NCBI GenBank assembly: GCA_022566535.1
Contig: JADFIR010000001.1
Coordinates: 1 to 64,000, forward strand
Direction: 5' to 3'
Source of the DNA: Planctomycetota bacterium
Lineage (GTDB): Bacteria; Planctomycetota; Phycisphaerae; Phycisphaerales; SM1A02
Length of the DNA: 64,000 nucleotides
Positions 29,080-38,562 of this stretch are shown piece after piece. The notes under the pieces are model-generated. The model was given only the letters and a program-made list of their open reading frames with translations, did not search any database and was not told the DNA's origin. A program made the position numbers and the translations under genes. Every line of letters begins with the position of its first letter. The stretch's first letter is position 1.

Positions 29080-29479
29080 GGTGCTCGGAGTCGTTTGTCT
29101 CGCTTTCTGGGTGTTGGTCTTCTGCAGGGGTATCGACTTCGCTGCGGGCATACTCGGCTTCTAGCTCTTCGATCCTCCGGCACATGTACTCGATGGAGCC
29201 TCGCTGCTCGAGGAATCTGGCAAAGTGTAGATAGCTTCCGTAGCGCTGGCTCCGCGTGATGGCCCATACTCCCGGGCTGGCGAAGTGCATGACCTGCGCG
29301 CCGATCCAGTTGAGCGGGCGCACCATCTCCAGGCCGATCAATCCTGGGGTGGTCATGTGACGTTTGGCAATCTGGCGGCATATCCATTCGACGGCCGGCT
29401 TCTGGTGCTCGGTCGGTTCAGCCGGGCCGGTCGGGTCAACGGCGAAGGCGTGCCGGAGCTTGCTCCTCAGTGATCTCAC
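29066..29479 (-). CDS. Conserved hypothetical protein upstream of MutL-like gene
   Basis: 137 aa, overlaps the MutL-like start by 14 bp, same strand. Confidence 0.55.
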   Translation of the reverse strand: MRSLRSKLRHAFAVDPTGPAEPTEHQKPAVEWICRQIAKRHMTTPGLIGLEMVRPLNWIGAQVMHFASPGVWAITRSQRYGSYLHFARFLEQRGSIEYMCRRIEELEAEYARSEVDTPAEDQHPESETNDSEHHEEY

Positions 29480-29904
29480 GAGTCGCCCCCTTGTGGCAGT
29501 TGGCAGCGGATCCGCTCGATCACCGACGTCCGGTGCTCCCCGAACAGAACATGCAGGCCGCGGTAGGCATCCAGCCAGGATCGCCTTGATCTGGTGGATA
29601 GGTATCCGCCGCGCCTATCCACCACGAACCGGCGGAGGTCCTTCCACCGATACCGCTGAGTGCGCAAGAGGTAGCGGGCAGTGATGCCTTCGGAATCGAT
29701 GCTGAAGCGGCTGGGAAAGAAGAAGCGGTTCAGTGCGGCGACGAGCACGATCACAGCCAAGCAACTCCAGGCGATGCTCTGAAACGCCAGATAGATCGCG
29801 CCGGTCACTGCGATCAGCACCACGGCGGCAGCGACGGCGGCTCCGATCCGCTCGCCGGCGGGGTGGGCGTGCCAGGAGAATTCCTCGATATGGGTGTCGC
29901 TCAT
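29476..29904 (-). CDS. Small membrane protein, PH-domain-like
   Basis: Two TMs then RFSIDSEGITARYLLRTQRYRWKDLRRFVVDRRGGYL. Confidence 0.5.
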   Translation of the reverse strand: MSDTHIEEFSWHAHPAGERIGAAVAAAVVLIAVTGAIYLAFQSIAWSCLAVIVLVAALNRFFFPSRFSIDSEGITARYLLRTQRYRWKDLRRFVVDRRGGYLSTRSRRSWLDAYRGLHVLFGEHRTSVIERIRCQLPQGGDS

Positions 29905-30098
29905 CGTATCCCCTGCTCCGGTGGGTCTGAGGGCGAAATAGCTTAGCCCATCGGCATCGACTTCCCAACCGCCGGTGGCCGCCATCATCGCTCGTCCGCT
30001 GCCCGATGGTTGCCATCCGCCCCTCATGCGACGTATCGTGCAGTGAGGAACGCCCCAGTTCAGGTAATGCCGGGCTGCGTGGCGAAGGAGACCCCGCC

Positions 30099-30710
30099 AT
30101 GACCACCGCGGCCACCGAGCAGATCGCGTCCCGCATCACGCCCGGTTCGGCCGTCGGGCCCCCGATCAATCTCACGAAATGGGTCGATGAGCATCGGCAC
30201 CTGCTCAAGCCGCCCGTCGGCAATCAATATGTCTACGACGGAACCGACTTCTTCGTGATGATCATCGGTGGGCCGAACGCCCGCAACGACTTCCACCTTA
30301 GCAACTCCGAGGAGTTCTTTCATCAGCTCAAGGGTGACGTCGTGGTTCGGATCCGCGAGGAAGGTCACATCAAGGACGTCGCGCTGCGCGAGGGCGAGAC
30401 GCTGTTCATTCCCGGCAACGTCCCGCATTCCCCGACCCGGCCGCCGAATACGATCGGGATGGTCGTCGAGCGCCGCCGGCCGCCGGGCGAAACCGAGCAT
30501 CAGCAGTTCTATTGTGAGAACTGTGGCGAGCTGGTCTACGACAAGGAGTTTGACTGTGGTGATATCGTCGAGCACTTTGCGCAGTCGATGGAGGAGTTCT
30601 GGGCTGACGAGCGGCTGAGCACCTGTAAGAAATGCGGTACGCGAGTTCCAAAGCCCACGCCAGTCAAGCGCATCATCTTCGAGCCGAAGGTGGTGATCGA
30701 GCGCGAGTGA
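30099..30710 (+). CDS. nbaC: 3-hydroxyanthranilate 3,4-dioxygenase
   Basis: NDFHLSNSEEFFHQLKGD, PGNVPHSPTRPPNTIGMVVERRRP, C-terminal CENCGEL...CKKCG. Confidence 0.92.
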   Translation: MTTAATEQIASRITPGSAVGPPINLTKWVDEHRHLLKPPVGNQYVYDGTDFFVMIIGGPNARNDFHLSNSEEFFHQLKGDVVVRIREEGHIKDVALREGETLFIPGNVPHSPTRPPNTIGMVVERRRPPGETEHQQFYCENCGELVYDKEFDCGDIVEHFAQSMEEFWADERLSTCKKCGTRVPKPTPVKRIIFEPKVVIERE

Positions 30711-30746
30711 GCGTTGAATGAGCGAGCCGCCGCGTCCCCGCCTCCC

Positions 30747-30826
30747 GTAGCCCCGGGCTCTGCCCGGGGATCGAGTCAAAGATTTACGCCCGCTGCGCTA
30801 AGACCCCCCGGCAAAGCTGGGGGCTA
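30747..30826. repeat. Two REP-like palindromes in opposite orientation
   Basis: GTAGCCCCGGGCTCTGCCCGGGG (30747-30769) and CCCCCCGGCAAAGCTGGGGGCTA (about 30804-30826). Confidence 0.6.
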
Positions 30827-30880
30827 GGGGAGGGCAGCCGACATCGTGGCGGCGCCGACGCATCTGGTACGCTGTGGAAC

Positions 30881-31972
30881 GTGTCGGAACGGCCCCCCCT
30901 GAAAATCGACCTGCACACCCACATCCTGCCCCAGAACTGGCCGGACCTGCGGGAGAAGTACGGCTACGGCGGATGGATGCGCCTCGATCACTATCAATGC
31001 GACTGCGCCCACATGATGGTCGATGAGAAGTGCTTCCGCGACATTCAGGCCAACTGCTGGGACCCGCAGAAGCGCATTGCGGACTGCGATCAATGTGGTG
31101 TCCACGTGCAGGTGCTCTCCACCGTGCCGATCATGTTCAGCTATTGGGCAAAGCCGGCCGATGCGCTGGACCTTTCGCGGATGCTCAATGATCACATCGC
31201 CGGCGTCTGTGGGCAGTACCCGGATCGCTTTGTCGGGCTGGGCACGATCCCCATGCAGGATCCGGACCTCGCCGTCAAGGAGCTCCAACGATGTGTTGGC
31301 GAGCTGGGCCTGGCGGGCGTCCAGATCGGCAGCCACGTGAACGGGTGGAACCTTGACGAGCCGGCGTTGTTCCCCATTTTTGAAACAGCGGCAGCATTGG
31401 AAGCCGCGGTCTTCGTCCACCCTTGGGAGATGCTTGAGCGTGAACGGATGAGCAAGTACTGGCTGCCGTGGCTGGTGGGAATGCCCGCCGAGACCGCCCT
31501 GGCCATCTGCTCGGTGATCTTCGGCGGCGTGCTGGAGCGCCTGCCCAAGCTGCGGATCGCCTTTGCCCATGGCGGCGGCGCGTTTGCATTCACCATCGGG
31601 CGAATCGAACACGGCTACCACGCTCGCCCCGATCTGGTGAACCCAAACGAGGTGGGCAACCCGCGCTCCTATCTGGATCGCATTTACCTCGATTCGCTGG
31701 TGCACGATGCTGATGCGTTGCGTTATCTGGTCAAACTGATGGGGCCCGATCGCATTGCGCTGGGCTCGGACTATCCGTTTCCCTTGGGTGAATCGCAGCC
31801 GGGCAAGCTCATCGAGTCGATCGACGAGCTGTCGCCTCAAGCCAGAGAGCGATTGCTGGCGGGGACGGCTCTGGAGTTCCTCGGCCTCAGCCCGCAGGCC
31901 TTCACGTCCTCGGCGTCATCGGGGCGTGCTGCCGCAGCGCACTCACATAGCCCCCGGCATGCCGGGGGCTAA
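30881..31972 (+). CDS. nbaD: 2-amino-3-carboxymuconate-6-semialdehyde decarboxylase (amidohydrolase family)
   Basis: [54 protein letters not shown]. Confidence 0.9.
   Translation: MSERPPLKIDLHTHILPQNWPDLREKYGYGGWMRLDHYQCDCAHMMVDEKCFRDIQANCWDPQKRIADCDQCGVHVQVLSTVPIMFSYWAKPADALDLSRMLNDHIAGVCGQYPDRFVGLGTIPMQDPDLAVKELQRCVGELGLAGVQIGSHVNGWNLDEPALFPIFETAAALEAAVFVHPWEMLERERMSKYWLPWLVGMPAETALAICSVIFGGVLERLPKLRIAFAHGGGAFAFTIGRIEHGYHARPDLVNPNEVGNPRSYLDRIYLDSLVHDADALRYLVKLMGPDRIALGSDYPFPLGESQPGKLIESIDELSPQARERLLAGTALEFLGLSPQAFTSSASSGRAAAAHSHSPRHAGG
31948..31971. repeat. REP-like palindrome TAGCCCCCGGCATGCCGGGGGCTA
   Basis: Perfect palindrome overlapping the 3' end of nbaD. Confidence 0.8.
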
Positions 31973-31999
31973 CTGCGTCATTGCCGCTACGATGGGCGC

Positions 32000-33337
32000 A
32001 TGAGCCGCACGGAGTCCAGCGCGACGACTGCCTTCGAGCCGTCGCAAGAGTTTGCCCGCCATCTCGATGAGACCGACTCGCTGCGCGAGTATCGCGATCG
32101 GTTTCACATTCCTCGCCGGCCCAACGGAGAGCCGGTCATCTACTTCGCCGGCAACTCATTGGGGCTCCAACCCAAGACCGTCCGGGCGATGGTTGAGCAG
32201 GAACTCGATGACTGGGCCGAGCTCGCTGTTGATGCCCACGGCAAGGCTCGCACGCCGTGGTACTCCTATCACGAAGTGTTCGGCGAGTCCGGCGACCGGC
32301 TCGTTGGCGCGCTCCCGGGCGCGCGCGAGGTGGTGATGATGAACAGTCTGACGATCAATCTGCATCTGATGATGGTCAGCTTCTTCCGCCCGACACCCAA
32401 GCGGTACAAAATCCTGATGGAGCACCCGGTCTTTCCGTCGGACCTGTATGCGGTGAGGACACACTTGCGCAGCCGGGGGCTCGATCCCGCTGAGGCGTTG
32501 GTCCAGATCAGACCCCCAGAGGACGAATACACCGTTCGCACCGAAGACATCGAGCGCGTGCTGGCCGAGCAAGGCGAGCAGATCGCGCTGGCGTTATTGC
32601 CCGGCGTGAACTTCCACACCGGGCAGGTGTTCGACATGGCTCGAATTGCCACCGCGGCGCGGAAGCACGGCTGCACGGTCGGCTTGCAACTGGCCCACGC
32701 AGCCGGCAACGTCCAGCTTCACCTGCACGATTGGGAGGTCGATTTCGCGGTCTGGTGTTCGTACAAGTATCTCAACGCCGGGCCAGGCGCCGTCGCAGGG
32801 TGCTTCGTACACGAGAAGCACGGCAACGCGCCCGACCTGCCGCGCTTTGCCGGATGGTGGGGTGACGATCCGGAAACACGGTTCCTGATGCATCTTCAGC
32901 GCGATTTTGTTCCGCAGCCCGGCGCGGCCGGTTGGCAGGTCAGCAACCCGCCCATTCTTTTGATGGCGCCGCTGAAGGCCTCGCTGGAGATGTTCGATGA
33001 AGCCGGGTTGGGCGCGCTGCGACACAAATCCCGACAACTCACCGGCTACCTGCGCTTTCTGCTGCAGCGCTCGTCGAGCGATCGGTTCGAGATCATCACG
33101 CCGAGCGACCCGGATGCACAAGGCTGCCAGCTCTCGATCCTCGTGCACGATCAGCCCAAGCAGCGTCACGAGGCCGTGTTGGCCGAAGGCGCCGTCTGCG
33201 ACTTCCGCGAGCCGAACATCATCCGCGCCGCGCCCGTTCCGCTGTACAACACCTTCCACGAGGTGTGGCGGTTTGCGCAGATCCTGACGCGTCACGTAGA
33301 GGCGGATTCACCACGGAGGGCCTCGGAGAGCCACTGA
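32000..33337 (+). CDS. kynU: Kynureninase
   Basis: PVIYFAGNSLGLQPK, LAHAAGNVQLHLHDWEVDFAVWCSYKYLNAGPGAVAGCFVH. Confidence 0.94.
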   Translation: MSRTESSATTAFEPSQEFARHLDETDSLREYRDRFHIPRRPNGEPVIYFAGNSLGLQPKTVRAMVEQELDDWAELAVDAHGKARTPWYSYHEVFGESGDRLVGALPGAREVVMMNSLTINLHLMMVSFFRPTPKRYKILMEHPVFPSDLYAVRTHLRSRGLDPAEALVQIRPPEDEYTVRTEDIERVLAEQGEQIALALLPGVNFHTGQVFDMARIATAARKHGCTVGLQLAHAAGNVQLHLHDWEVDFAVWCSYKYLNAGPGAVAGCFVHEKHGNAPDLPRFAGWWGDDPETRFLMHLQRDFVPQPGAAGWQVSNPPILLMAPLKASLEMFDEAGLGALRHKSRQLTGYLRFLLQRSSSDRFEIITPSDPDAQGCQLSILVHDQPKQRHEAVLAEGAVCDFREPNIIRAAPVPLYNTFHEVWRFAQILTRHVEADSPRRASESH

Positions 33338-33340
33338 GGG
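33311..33340. repeat. Left imperfect inverted repeat flanking the GxxExxY gene
   Basis: CCACGGAGGGCCTCGGAGAGCCACTGAGGG. Confidence 0.45.
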
Positions 33341-33347
33341 CTAAGGG

Positions 33348-33731
33348 GTGGTTGCGATGCTCGTTCATGAGCGCGTCACGGAACAGGTCATCGGCGCCGC
33401 AATTCGCGTTCATCGGGCGCTTGGACCGGGTCTGCTTGAATCCGCGTATGAAACGTGTCTTGCTCATGAGCTTGCGCAGCAGAGTCTGAGCTTTGAGCGT
33501 CAGGTTGAGATCCCCATCGTCTACGGAGGGTGCTCGCTGGATTGTGGATTTCGCATTGACCTTCTTGTCCAAGACAAGGTGGTTGTTGAGCTCAAGGCGG
33601 TTCAGAAGCTGATGCCCATCCACGAAGCTCAGCTCATGACCTACCTTCGGCTGTCGGGAAAGAAAGTCGGCCTGCTTATCAACTTCAACGTTCTCCGCCT
33701 CAAAGATGGAATCATGCGTCGTGTTCTCTGA
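33348..33731 (+). CDS. GxxExxY family protein
   Basis: VIGAAIRVHRALGPGLLESAYETCLAHEL...VVVELKAVQKLMPIHEAQLMTYLRLSGKKVGLLINFN. Confidence 0.9.
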   Translation: MVAMLVHERVTEQVIGAAIRVHRALGPGLLESAYETCLAHELAQQSLSFERQVEIPIVYGGCSLDCGFRIDLLVQDKVVVELKAVQKLMPIHEAQLMTYLRLSGKKVGLLINFNVLRLKDGIMRRVL

Positions 33732-33772
33732 CGATCCGTTCAACCCCTGCGTTGCCGGCGCCACGCCCCTTC

Positions 33773-33806
33773 GTCTCTCTCTGTGGTCCTCGGTGGCCCT
33801 CTGTGT
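33773..33806. repeat. Right imperfect inverted repeat flanking the GxxExxY gene
   Basis: CTCTCTCTGTGGTCCTCGGTGGCCCTCTGTG, resembles the complement of the left repeat. Confidence 0.45.
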
Positions 33807-33833
33807 TGAGCCGTCTTCGGTCGGTCTATAGCA

Positions 33834-35177
33834 ATGGGCATCGAAGTGAGAAGCACAGTCACCATCGTCGGCGCCGGTTTGGCGGGGGCGCTGCTGGCGT
33901 GTCTGCTCGGCGAGGCCGGCTATAGCGTGGGAGTGTACGAGCGCCGGCCGGACCCCCGGACCAGGGGGTTGACCGCCGGGCGATCGATCAACCTCGCCCT
34001 TTCGGTCCGCGGGATTCACGCCCTGCAACGAGCCGGCTTGGCCGAGGCGGTGCTTAAGGACGCCATCCCGATGCGCGGGCGAATGATTCATTCACCCGCC
34101 GGCCGGCTCACCTTCCAGCCATACAGCAAGAACCCCAACGATGCGATCAACTCCGTGTCGCGGGGCGGGCTGAACGTGACGTTACTCGACGGCGCCCGGA
34201 AGCACCCCAACGTTCGGTATCACTTCGAGCATCGCTGCATCGACGTTGATCTTGACAAGCCCTCCGTTACGTTTCTAAACACCGCTGACAATGAAACGAC
34301 TCGCGTCGATGCAGACATCGTCATCGGTTGTGACGGCGCGTTCTCGGCCGTGCGCGGGCGGATGCAGTTGGTCGATCAATTCGATTACAGCCAGACATAC
34401 CTCGGGCACGGCTACAAGGAGCTGACGGTTCCGCCGACGCGTGGCGGTGACTTCGCCATGGAGCCGCACGCGCTGCACATCTGGCCGAGGGGCGGCTCCA
34501 TGATGATTGCGCTTCCTAACCGCGACCGCTCATTCACCTGTACTCTCTTTTGGCCGTTTGTGGGTCCTGGCAGCTTTGAGGCGGTGAAGAGTGAAGATGA
34601 GATTCAGCGTTTCTTCCAGGCGAATTTCCGTGACGCCATGGAGCTCATGCCCAGCCTCGTGGAGGATTACAGGCACAACCCAACGAGTTCGCTGGTGACC
34701 GTGCGCTGCTCGCCGTGGTTCTATCAGGACAAGGTTGTGCTCGTCGGCGACGCCGCCCATGCCGTTGTGCCGTTCTACGGCCAGGGTATGAACGCGGCGT
34801 TCGAGGATTGCGTCGCTCTGGCGGAGTGTCTCGCGCACTCCAGGTCGGATCGCCACGCAGCGTTCGAGCGGTACTTCCATGGGCGCAAGGTCAATGCCGA
34901 CGCCATCGCCGACCTGGCGATCGGCAATTTCATTGAGATGCGAGATCGCGTGGCCTCGCCGGCGTTCCGGCTGCGCAAACGCGCCGAGCGTGTGGTTCAC
35001 AGGCTCTGTGGGCGGTGGTACACGCCGTTATACAACATGGTGACCTTCTCGCGGATCCCCTACGCGCAAGCGAAGCGGAAAGCGGCGAAACAGCTGCGCG
35101 ACATCATCGTGCTGTCGAGCCTGCTGCTGAGCCTGCTGGCAGTCGGTATCCTGGTCGCGGTCTGGTCGCTGCGGTGA
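33834..35177 (+). CDS. kmo: Kynurenine 3-monooxygenase
   Basis: TIVGAGLAGALLACLLGEAGYSVGVYERRPDPR...GRSINLALSVRG, LVGDAAHAVVPFYGQGMNAAFEDC; C-terminal TM. Confidence 0.94.
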   Translation: MGIEVRSTVTIVGAGLAGALLACLLGEAGYSVGVYERRPDPRTRGLTAGRSINLALSVRGIHALQRAGLAEAVLKDAIPMRGRMIHSPAGRLTFQPYSKNPNDAINSVSRGGLNVTLLDGARKHPNVRYHFEHRCIDVDLDKPSVTFLNTADNETTRVDADIVIGCDGAFSAVRGRMQLVDQFDYSQTYLGHGYKELTVPPTRGGDFAMEPHALHIWPRGGSMMIALPNRDRSFTCTLFWPFVGPGSFEAVKSEDEIQRFFQANFRDAMELMPSLVEDYRHNPTSSLVTVRCSPWFYQDKVVLVGDAAHAVVPFYGQGMNAAFEDCVALAECLAHSRSDRHAAFERYFHGRKVNADAIADLAIGNFIEMRDRVASPAFRLRKRAERVVHRLCGRWYTPLYNMVTFSRIPYAQAKRKAAKQLRDIIVLSSLLLSLLAVGILVAVWSLR

Positions 35178-35222
35178 GCTGCGCGAATCGGCGAGGCGCC
35201 GGCCCCCAAACAGGGACAAACG

Positions 35223-35948
35223 ATGTCCAAAAAGCCTGAGCATCTCCACGACCCGTATTGCGGCAACTGCGGATACAAGCTCACGGGGTTGGTCGATTCA
35301 TCGAAATGTCCCGAGTGCGGCAAACCCTTGGTGGAGGTGGTCAGCCGCATAGGGCAATGGGGACGGCGATACCGGTCCGAGGCGACACTGTTTGGGTTGC
35401 CGGTGATTGATGTCGCGTTCGGTCCCAGACCGGGCGAGCGCATCGGTCGGGCCCGAGGGGTCATCGCCCTGGGTGACCGGGCCACTGGATTGGTTGCCGT
35501 CGGCGGATTCGCGCGGGGTGCGGTGGCGGTCGGGGGAAACGCCATCGGCCTGTTTACCCTTGGCGGCTTCAGTTTCGGTCTGGTTGCCGCGTGGGGTGGC
35601 GTGGCGATCGGGGCCCTGAGTTATGGCGGACTGGCCCTGGGAATGCTCGCTTCCGGCGGACTGGTTCTAGGCATCGTCGCCACCGGCGGCCTGCCCATCG
35701 GCTATTACGCGATGGGCGGAGCACCCGTCGGCGTGCACCGCCTCGGCCCCGGCGTGAGCTCATCGGAAGCGATCCAGATGCTCGGCCGGCTCTCATGGTT
35801 CTTCGGACCACCGACAGCGTTCACCGCCATGAATCTGTTGCAGCCGCTGGTCGTCATCGCCGGCCTGGTGGTAGCGGCCGCGGCTGGGATCGGCCTGCTC
35901 GCGCTGTGGGGACATCTGCGAGGAAAGCCCTCCGCCGCAGACCCATGA
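35223..35948 (+). CDS. Zinc-ribbon membrane protein with Gly-rich GGxxxG repeats
   Basis: CGNCGYKLTG...CPECGKPL followed by about 10 short repeats of FxxGGxxxG type. Confidence 0.65.
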   Translation: MSKKPEHLHDPYCGNCGYKLTGLVDSSKCPECGKPLVEVVSRIGQWGRRYRSEATLFGLPVIDVAFGPRPGERIGRARGVIALGDRATGLVAVGGFARGAVAVGGNAIGLFTLGGFSFGLVAAWGGVAIGALSYGGLALGMLASGGLVLGIVATGGLPIGYYAMGGAPVGVHRLGPGVSSSEAIQMLGRLSWFFGPPTAFTAMNLLQPLVVIAGLVVAAAAGIGLLALWGHLRGKPSAADP

Positions 35949-36571
35949 AGCGCTCGCTGTTCGACATCACGCCGCCGATTTCACTGGACTTGAAGGTCTG
36001 GCCGGGCGACACTCCGCCGAGCCGCGAAGTGCTGCTGGACATGAAGCGCGGTGACAACCTCACGCTCTGCACCCTGCACGCGACCGTGCATCTGGGGGCT
36101 CACGCCGATGCCCCGAGCCACTACGGCCGCGATGCGCCATCAATCGAGCAACGAAGCCTGGAGTTGTATGTCGGTCCGTGCCGGGTCATTCACCTGGATG
36201 TCAAACGCGGCGCCCGCATTGAACCGGAAGATGTCCGGGCGAACATTCAAGCTGAGCGGCTGCTTCTTGCGACCGGCACGTTTCCCGACCCCCGGAAATG
36301 GAACGAGGACTTCGCGGCCCTGAGCCCGCAGCTTGTCGATCATCTTCACGAGCGAGGCGTCAAGCTCATTGGCATCGACACCCCCAGCGTGGACCTGTTC
36401 GATTCCAAGGACCTGCCCGCCCACCAGCGTGTTCTCGCCCACGACATGGCGATCCTGGAAGGCTTGGTGCTCAAGGATGTGCCGCAGGGGATGTACGAAC
36501 TGATCGCCCTGCCGCTGCCATTGGTCGGCTTCGACGCCAGTCCGGTCCGTGCGGTGTTGCGCACCATATAG
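35945..36571 (+). CDS. kynB: Arylformamidase (kynurenine formamidase, cyclase family)
   Basis: DITPPISLDLKVWPGDTPPSRE, HLGAHADAPSHYG; ATGA overlap with upstream gene. Confidence 0.92.
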   Translation: MKRSLFDITPPISLDLKVWPGDTPPSREVLLDMKRGDNLTLCTLHATVHLGAHADAPSHYGRDAPSIEQRSLELYVGPCRVIHLDVKRGARIEPEDVRANIQAERLLLATGTFPDPRKWNEDFAALSPQLVDHLHERGVKLIGIDTPSVDLFDSKDLPAHQRVLAHDMAILEGLVLKDVPQGMYELIALPLPLVGFDASPVRAVLRTI

Positions 36572-36592
36572 CCCCCGGCTTGCCGGGGGTTA
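36569..36592. repeat. REP-like palindrome between convergent kynB and RidA genes
   Basis: TAGCCCCCGGCTTGCCGGGGGTTA. Confidence 0.8.
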
Positions 36593-37021
36593 GCTCCCAA
36601 TCGTGGCGATGACTTTCAACTCCACCGCGATCGGCGTGGGCAGGGAACCCACCTCGATCGTGGTGCGCGTCGGGTTCGGCTTGCCGTCGCCTGCGAAATA
36701 CTCTGCATACAGCGTGTTGAACCGCGTGAAGTCCTTCTTCATGTTCGTGAGGAACACCAGCACATCGACGATGTTGTCCCAGCCCGAGCCGGCGTCTTCG
36801 AGAATGGCCCGCACGTTATCGAAGCACGACCGGCACTGCGCTTCAATGTCATATGAAGTCACGTTGCCCTGAGTATCAAGCGTCACGCCTGGGATCTCTT
36901 TGCGGCCGCGTTTCCGGGGTCCGACGCCGGAGAGATACAACAGGTTGCCGACGCGCCTGGCGTGCGGATAGGCGCCGACGGGTTCCGGGGCGCGGGGGCT
37001 CATGAGGCCCGGGTCGTGCAT
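36590..37021 (-). CDS. RidA-family protein, probable 2-aminomuconate deaminase
   Basis: GNLLYLSGVGPRKRG, CFDNVRAILEDAGSGWDNIVDVLVFLTNM, PTRTTIEVGSLP; pathway context. Confidence 0.82.
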   Translation of the reverse strand: MHDPGLMSPRAPEPVGAYPHARRVGNLLYLSGVGPRKRGRKEIPGVTLDTQGNVTSYDIEAQCRSCFDNVRAILEDAGSGWDNIVDVLVFLTNMKKDFTRFNTLYAEYFAGDGKPNPTRTTIEVGSLPTPIAVELKVIATIGS

Positions 37022-37072
37022 CGATCATCCTTCCCAACCCGCCGGGACAAGCTCGGCGGCGAAACATTGCGC

Positions 37073-38533
37073 CTATGTTCGTTCGTTCCTCAATTTGAAA
37101 CACACGTTTTTCGGTTCGGTGAAGAAGCGCAGCGCTTCATCGCCTCCTTCTCGGCCGAGGCCGCTGTGCTTCATCCCGCCGAAGGGTACTCGCAGATCGC
37201 GCAGCAGCCAGCAGTTCACCCACACCGTCCCGGATTGAATCTGCCCGGCCACGCGATGAGCACGATCGAGGTTGCCCGTCCACAGCGAGGCGGACAGCCC
37301 ATATTGCGTGGCGTTGGCGAAGCCGATGACCTGCTCCTCGTCGTCAAACGGCATGATGGTGACCACCGGGCCGAAGATCTCCTCGCGGTTTGTCCGGCAC
37401 TGCGCGTCTAGACCGGTGATGACCGTCGGCTGGAGGAAGAACCCGCCGCGGCATCGCTCGTTGATCGCCGCCGGCCGGGCCCCGCCGCAGCGGATCGTGC
37501 CACCCTCATCCTGAGCCAACGAAACATACGATTCGACCTTGGCCAGATGCTCTTTGGAGATCAGCGCCCCGAGGTCGGTGCCTTGCTCCAGCGGGTCGCC
37601 CACGCGCAGCGCGCCGCTGCGCTCGACGAAGCGATCGACGAACTGGTCGAAGACCGAACGTTGCACGAAGATGCGCGAGCCGCACAAACAGACCTGGCCC
37701 TGGTTGGCGAACGCGGATTGCACACTCACCGGAAGCGCGTCATCAAGATCAGCGTCAGCGAAGACGATCGTCGGGTTCTTGCCGCCGCACTCCAGCGCCA
37801 GACGTTTGAACATCGGAGCGGCGGTGCGGGCGATGAGCGAGCCGGTCTCGGTTCCCCCGGTGAAGGAGATCGTCGGGACATCGCCGTGGCTGACGATGGC
37901 GGCGCCCGCCTTGGCCCCGAGGCCGTGCACGATATTGAGCACGCCCGCCGGCAGACCCGCCTCCTGACACAGTGCAGCCAGTCGATGGGCGGTCGTGGGG
38001 GTGAGCTCCGAGGGCTTGCCCACCGCGGTGTTGCCGGTGGCGATCGCGGGGGCGACCTTCCACGTGAAGAGATACAGCGGCAGGTTCCACGGCGAGATCA
38101 GCCCGGCTACACCGCGCGGCTGGCGCAGGGTCACGTTGAGCGCCTCAGTATCGGTCTGATGCGTTTCGGATTTCGTGTGCAGGATCGCCGTGGCGAAGAA
38201 GCGGAAGTTGTTCACGGCGCGCGGGATGTCAACCGATCTGGCTACGCTCAGCGGCTTGCCGGTGTCGATGCACTCGCTGCGGGCGAGTTCGTCGAGGTCG
38301 CGTTCGATCAGGTCCGCGATCCGAAGCAGGATTCGACTGCGCTCGGCTGCGGGGGTTGATGACCACGCTCCGAACGCTCGCTTAGCGGAGTCCACGGCCG
38401 CCTCGACATCGCGCTGATCGCTATCGGGGACCTGCGCGCAAACCTCGCCCGTGGCTGGGTTGATGTCGTCGAAGTACCCCCTGCCCACTGGTTCTACGAG
38501 TTGCCCGTCGATGAAGTTGCGGATCGTCAACAT
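37073..38533 (-). CDS. Aldehyde dehydrogenase, probable 2-aminomuconate semialdehyde dehydrogenase
   Basis: PWNLPLYLFTWKVAPAIATGNT, FTGGTETGSLIARTAAPMFKRLALECGGKNP, GQVCLCGSRIFV. Confidence 0.88.
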   Translation of the reverse strand: MLTIRNFIDGQLVEPVGRGYFDDINPATGEVCAQVPDSDQRDVEAAVDSAKRAFGAWSSTPAAERSRILLRIADLIERDLDELARSECIDTGKPLSVARSVDIPRAVNNFRFFATAILHTKSETHQTDTEALNVTLRQPRGVAGLISPWNLPLYLFTWKVAPAIATGNTAVGKPSELTPTTAHRLAALCQEAGLPAGVLNIVHGLGAKAGAAIVSHGDVPTISFTGGTETGSLIARTAAPMFKRLALECGGKNPTIVFADADLDDALPVSVQSAFANQGQVCLCGSRIFVQRSVFDQFVDRFVERSGALRVGDPLEQGTDLGALISKEHLAKVESYVSLAQDEGGTIRCGGARPAAINERCRGGFFLQPTVITGLDAQCRTNREEIFGPVVTIMPFDDEEQVIGFANATQYGLSASLWTGNLDRAHRVAGQIQSGTVWVNCWLLRDLRVPFGGMKHSGLGREGGDEALRFFTEPKNVCFKLRNERT

Positions 38534-38562
38534 GTCTCGACGCGAGGTTCTGGGGTGATCTG

